This document shows, piece after piece, positions 61,105 to 64,000 of a stretch of DNA of 64,000 nt. The stretch spans positions 1,792,372 through 1,856,371 of the forward strand of contig NZ_LN913001.1 in assembly GCF_001487105.1 (NCBI RefSeq). The letters are read 5' to 3'. Within the stretch, counting starts at the first letter, position 1, and each line of letters opens with the position of its first letter. A model generated the notes under the pieces. It searched no databases. It had not been told where the DNA came from and saw nothing but the letters and a program-made list of their open reading frames with translations. The position numbers and the translations under genes are program-made. The DNA is from Mediterraneibacter massiliensis. GTDB taxonomy: Bacteria > Bacillota > Clostridia > Lachnospirales > Lachnospiraceae.

Positions 61105-62721
61105 GTTACTGTCAAGTAATCGTTGGCAACTTTCTTTTTGATTTATCTTTTTGTTGAAATAGCATGTTTTGTCCCAGTCTAATATCCAGCCATGTACAAC
61201 AGTCGTTTTCTCTCCCCCTGTATCTTTCCATTTAATCCAACCATATGTCCAATCACCGGATATTCATATCCTTTTCCGTCTTTCCTTGGCGCTTTCGCTG
61301 ACATCAGAATCTCTCCATACAATTCTTCTACTTTTTCTTCTTCAAATACCGGCCGACGCAGACGTTCGGTCACTTCATACAGCTTTCCACTGCACTTTTT
61401 TGCCAGGATCTTCGCCAGATGATTTCCTCCCTGTTTGCTCCAACTCCTATGTCCATGCTTCATTCGCTTTGCGATCACGCTCCATACATGGTTTTCCATC
61501 GTTCCCATATTCCGATATGCCAACCCTTCCGGTGGCTCTGGAAGATTGAGATTTTGAGACTGGTAAGGCACGAGTCCTTCCCGGTTGTTTTCATAATAAC
61601 GAATCAGGTCTTCTACATCTTCAATCTCTGCCTCATCACTTAAGCTGTTTCGATAGATTTCCAGATACCGGAATACTTCTTCAATCTCTTCAGCTTTTAT
61701 CAGCTCTAAAACAGCATCCCTCGCAGCCTGTTCATGGATTTTCTCTTTCGCAGCCTTATTCCGGTGGAACGGGTCTAACTGAAAACAGGTGCTTTTATCT
61801 TTCACTTTCTTGATCCAGGATGCTCCGTCTGCGTTTAAGATTCTTTGATCCACTTCATCCAGGTTAAACTCCTGCGCGATTGCTGCTTCCCGATATTCCT
61901 GAAACTCCTTTGCTTTGGAAAATCCGGCAACGACTACTTTATTTTCCAGCGCATAACGATCCGAACCGGTTTTTCGCCATCCTTCATAAGCAATCCCGAT
62001 CTTAATCTCTGATTTATCCTGTTTTTCCTCTTTCCGGTCTTTTCCCTGCAGCCTGATATAAACTCCATCCGCTTCTTCAAACAGGACGGGAACCTCTCTT
62101 TTTCCTTTCACATGCCCTTTCTTATATTCTTCTGTCAGCTCCGCTTCATCCTCACAGACTTTTTCCCCTAACGCCTGAATGACGTTCCATACTCCCATCG
62201 CACTGATCGTCTGTCCAGTCATCTCACTGACCTGACGGGCACATTCTCTGTAAGATAGTTCTGTGATCCCGTTTACCAACAGTTCCGCCATATTCGTTGA
62301 GAGCAAACCCACGTGATCCAGATCCAGTGTTTCGTTCAGCAGATATACAAAACGCTTTCTTCCGTCCTCCTCTGTCACTTCATAAACATTTCTCTGATAG
62401 GTCACCTCACCATATACGGTCTTCACAGTTGTCTGTCTGCCCCCTTTATTCCGGTACTTCTTTTTGTCTCTGTCCTCCATCAGCATCCGGTCATACCGTT
62501 CCAGGAACTCTTTTGGGAACTCCCTGCCGATCTGGCAGACCCACGCATAAATATTTTTCTCTAACTGCTTGAATGTTACGCCGTTTTCCTTTATCATTGA
62601 ATTCATCATACAGACTCCTTATGTTTTTTCTCGTCAATTAAACAATAAGATAAATCTGTATGATTGGGAAGAGGTTTCGATCTCTTCCCTTTATTTTTGC
62701 CAATGATAATTATACTCTAAG
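61105..62721 (-). mobile_element. Intact ISLre2-family insertion sequence
   Basis: The 9-bp direct repeat TTTGCCTAT at 61096-61104 and 62722-62730 flanks the element as a target-site duplication. The two inner ends align without gaps as imperfect inverted repeats (about 17 of 25 bases, sharing ATC[G/A]TTGGCAA). The element is 1,617 bp with one full-length transposase, so it is likely a recent and possibly active insertion. Confidence 0.88.
61179..62609 (-). CDS. ISLre2-family transposase (UPF0236)
   Basis: A 476-residue full-length transposase. Recognisable parts are the N-terminal RYDRMLMEDRDKKKYRNKGG and YGEVTYQRNVYEV, the central LFEEADGVYIRLQGKD and LNADGASWIKK (conserved acidic residues), and the C-terminal GTMENHVWSVIAKRMKHGHRSW. 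AAGGAGTCTGT lies before ATGATG. It fills most of the insertion sequence defined by the 9-bp target duplication. Confidence 0.93.
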   Translation of the reverse strand: MMNSMIKENGVTFKQLEKNIYAWVCQIGREFPKEFLERYDRMLMEDRDKKKYRNKGGRQTTVKTVYGEVTYQRNVYEVTEEDGRKRFVYLLNETLDLDHVGLLSTNMAELLVNGITELSYRECARQVSEMTGQTISAMGVWNVIQALGEKVCEDEAELTEEYKKGHVKGKREVPVLFEEADGVYIRLQGKDRKEEKQDKSEIKIGIAYEGWRKTGSDRYALENKVVVAGFSKAKEFQEYREAAIAQEFNLDEVDQRILNADGASWIKKVKDKSTCFQLDPFHRNKAAKEKIHEQAARDAVLELIKAEEIEEVFRYLEIYRNSLSDEAEIEDVEDLIRYYENNREGLVPYQSQNLNLPEPPEGLAYRNMGTMENHVWSVIAKRMKHGHRSWSKQGGNHLAKILAKKCSGKLYEVTERLRRPVFEEEKVEELYGEILMSAKAPRKDGKGYEYPVIGHMVGLNGKIQGERKRLLYMAGY

Positions 62722-62748
62722 TTTGCCTATAACCATTTCAAGTACTGA

Positions 62749-64000
62749 TCATACACGTGCCTTTGTCCCGGTACCATCCCGCTTTGCCAGGCGCAGTCTG
62801 TTTAATACCACTTCTTTTTCTTTATACAGCGCCTTTGCTTCCATACCTTCTTCAAACAAATATACCTGCTCCAACTCATCTTTCTTCTGAAGTTTCATTC
62901 CTCGCACTCCCACAGCGCCTTTCTTCTTTTCCGGAACTTCCGCTGCCATAAACCGCAGGAAATACCCACCCTTTGTCTGCAATACGAGATTCTGGTTTTC
63001 ATTGACCACACAGACGGCGAGCAGCCTGTCCTCCTCGTTTAACTTCGTTGCCGCAATGGTCCGTTTCGACACCTGAAATTCACTGCCCTCTACCCTCTTT
63101 AACATTCCCTGACTGGTAGCAAACAATAATCTGGCGAAACGCATTTGCTCGGCATCATATACGGTGATGATCTGTTCTTCACTGCTCACATAATTACTTA
63201 CATTATCGATCGGGATCCCTTTGTCTCTGAATTTTCCATAGGGCAGGTCTAACACTTTGATCTGATGCATTTTCCCGGTATCTGTAAAGAGGCAGATTTT
63301 ACCTGTATTCATACAGCGGACAATATATTTATTCTCGGCGTCTGCCGCTTCTTTGTTCCTCTCATATACAGAAACATCCACTGTCTTTGCATAGCCGAAC
63401 CTATCCATCAAAAATATGACTTCCTGTTCCTCGATCTTTTTCTCCTCAAAGACTGCTTCTTCCGCATTTTCTACGACTGTCCTGCGTTTTCTTCCATATT
63501 CATTTTTATAAGAATCCAATTCTTCCATGATCAGATTCGCCATAGAATCATAGTTATTTAAAATATCCTCATATCTGGCAATATTTTTCAACGTCTGATC
63601 ATGCTCTTTTTGCAGTGCCTCGATCTCTAATCCGATCAATTTATACAAACGCATTTCTAGTATTGCAGTCGCCTGCCTCTCGGTAAACCGAAGGAGTGCT
63701 GCCATTTTTTTAGAAATGCTAGATTTAAATTTGATATTGTCTGTTACGCCGTTGACCAAGCAGGCTTTTGCATCTTTTACAGACGTACTTCCCCGCAGGA
63801 TCTCAATGATCAGATCGATCACATCGCACGCCTTGATCAGCCCTTCTTGTACTTCCCGCCTCTCTTCCTCTCTTTTAAGCAATGTCTTATATTTTCTCGT
63901 CGTCAATTCAAACTGAAAATCCACATGGTGCTCGATCACTGCCTTTAAGCCCAAAGTCTCCGGTCTTCCGTCCGCCACAGCAAGCATATTGACGCCGAAC
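62749..64000 (-). CDS. Type II topoisomerase subunit A, ParC/GyrA family (5' end outside window)
   Basis: The frame is open at the right edge and gives the C-terminal 416 or so residues. NMLAVADGRPETLGL and FELTTRKYKTLLKREE belong to the end of the DNA-cleavage core, LRFTERQATAILEMRLYKL to the coiled-coil gate, and the remainder forms the DNA-wrapping beta-propeller (ENKYIVRCMNTGKICLF, KKKGAVGVRGMKL). No GyrA-box (QRRGGKG-like) is present, so ParC or the clostridial second topoisomerase fits better than gyrase. The insertion sequence begins only 27 bp past its stop. Confidence 0.85.
   Translation of the reverse strand, partial: FGVNMLAVADGRPETLGLKAVIEHHVDFQFELTTRKYKTLLKREEERREVQEGLIKACDVIDLIIEILRGSTSVKDAKACLVNGVTDNIKFKSSISKKMAALLRFTERQATAILEMRLYKLIGLEIEALQKEHDQTLKNIARYEDILNNYDSMANLIMEELDSYKNEYGRKRRTVVENAEEAVFEEKKIEEQEVIFLMDRFGYAKTVDVSVYERNKEAADAENKYIVRCMNTGKICLFTDTGKMHQIKVLDLPYGKFRDKGIPIDNVSNYVSSEEQIITVYDAEQMRFARLLFATSQGMLKRVEGSEFQVSKRTIAATKLNEEDRLLAVCVVNENQNLVLQTKGGYFLRFMAAEVPEKKKGAVGVRGMKLQKKDELEQVYLFEEGMEAKALYKEKEVVLNRLRLAKRDGTGTKARV

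Overview
The window reads as chromosomal DNA of an anaerobic, spore-forming Clostridia species, most likely a gut Lachnospiraceae (Clostridium cluster XIVa). The grounds are a complete spoIIIAA-AH operon, spoIVB and spo0A; a group B-like [FeFe]-hydrogenase; a cobalamin methionine synthase whose activation domain is a separate gene; low-GC codon use; and strong AGGAGG ribosome sites. No rRNA, tRNA or CRISPR was seen. Almost everything lies on the minus strand. The exceptions are one plus-strand two-component/ABC operon (32.7-36.2 kb) and a transposase remnant.

Core blocks, left to right on the map: alaS (cut by the left edge) and a hydrogenase-like protein (0-4.2 kb); metF, the MetH activation protein and metH (4.3-8.2 kb); glgA (8.2-9.7 kb); the conserved Firmicutes run xseA-xseB-ispA-dxs-tlyA-nadK-argR-recN-spoIVB-spo0A, preceded by nusB and asp23 (9.8-20.9 kb); prfC (20.9-22.5 kb); the spoIIIA operon (22.7-27.7 kb); rarA (36.2-37.5 kb); pnp and rpsO (49.8-52.4 kb); and the rimP-nusA-ylxR-ylxQ-infB-rbfA-nrnA-truB-ribF translation/RNA operon (52.5-60.9 kb). 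An intact ISLre2-type element with a visible 9-bp target duplication (61.1-62.7 kb) separates that operon from a topoisomerase subunit A gene cut by the right edge.

Accessory blocks: (i) 27.7-32.2 kb holds two long palindromes, a regulator fusing an NTF2/SnoaL-like domain to a LytTR DNA-binding domain, and a 982-residue sortase-anchored surface protein; (ii) 32.7-36.2 kb is a response regulator/ABC transporter/histidine kinase module of the peptide-antibiotic resistance type; (iii) 37.5-39.2 kb is a graveyard with an IS4 transposase remnant and a broken AbrB/PIN toxin-antitoxin pair; (iv) 39.4-49.3 kb is a nine-gene catabolic operon.

The catabolic operon is the most interesting part. It combines a GntP-type permease, a COG3964 amidohydrolase, a LarA-type racemase that keeps the nickel-pincer cofactor and substrate residues, two D-2-hydroxyacid dehydrogenases, an HpcH/HpaI-type aldolase with an altered active-site motif, a tartronate-semialdehyde-reductase-like enzyme, an MmsA-type aldehyde dehydrogenase and an AraC regulator. 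Together they suggest uptake, deacylation, epimerisation, oxidation and retro-aldol cleavage of an unidentified 2-hydroxy acid. Several RNA leaders (pnp, prfC, rimP) and a tandem repeat inside the spoIIIA operon also merit attention.
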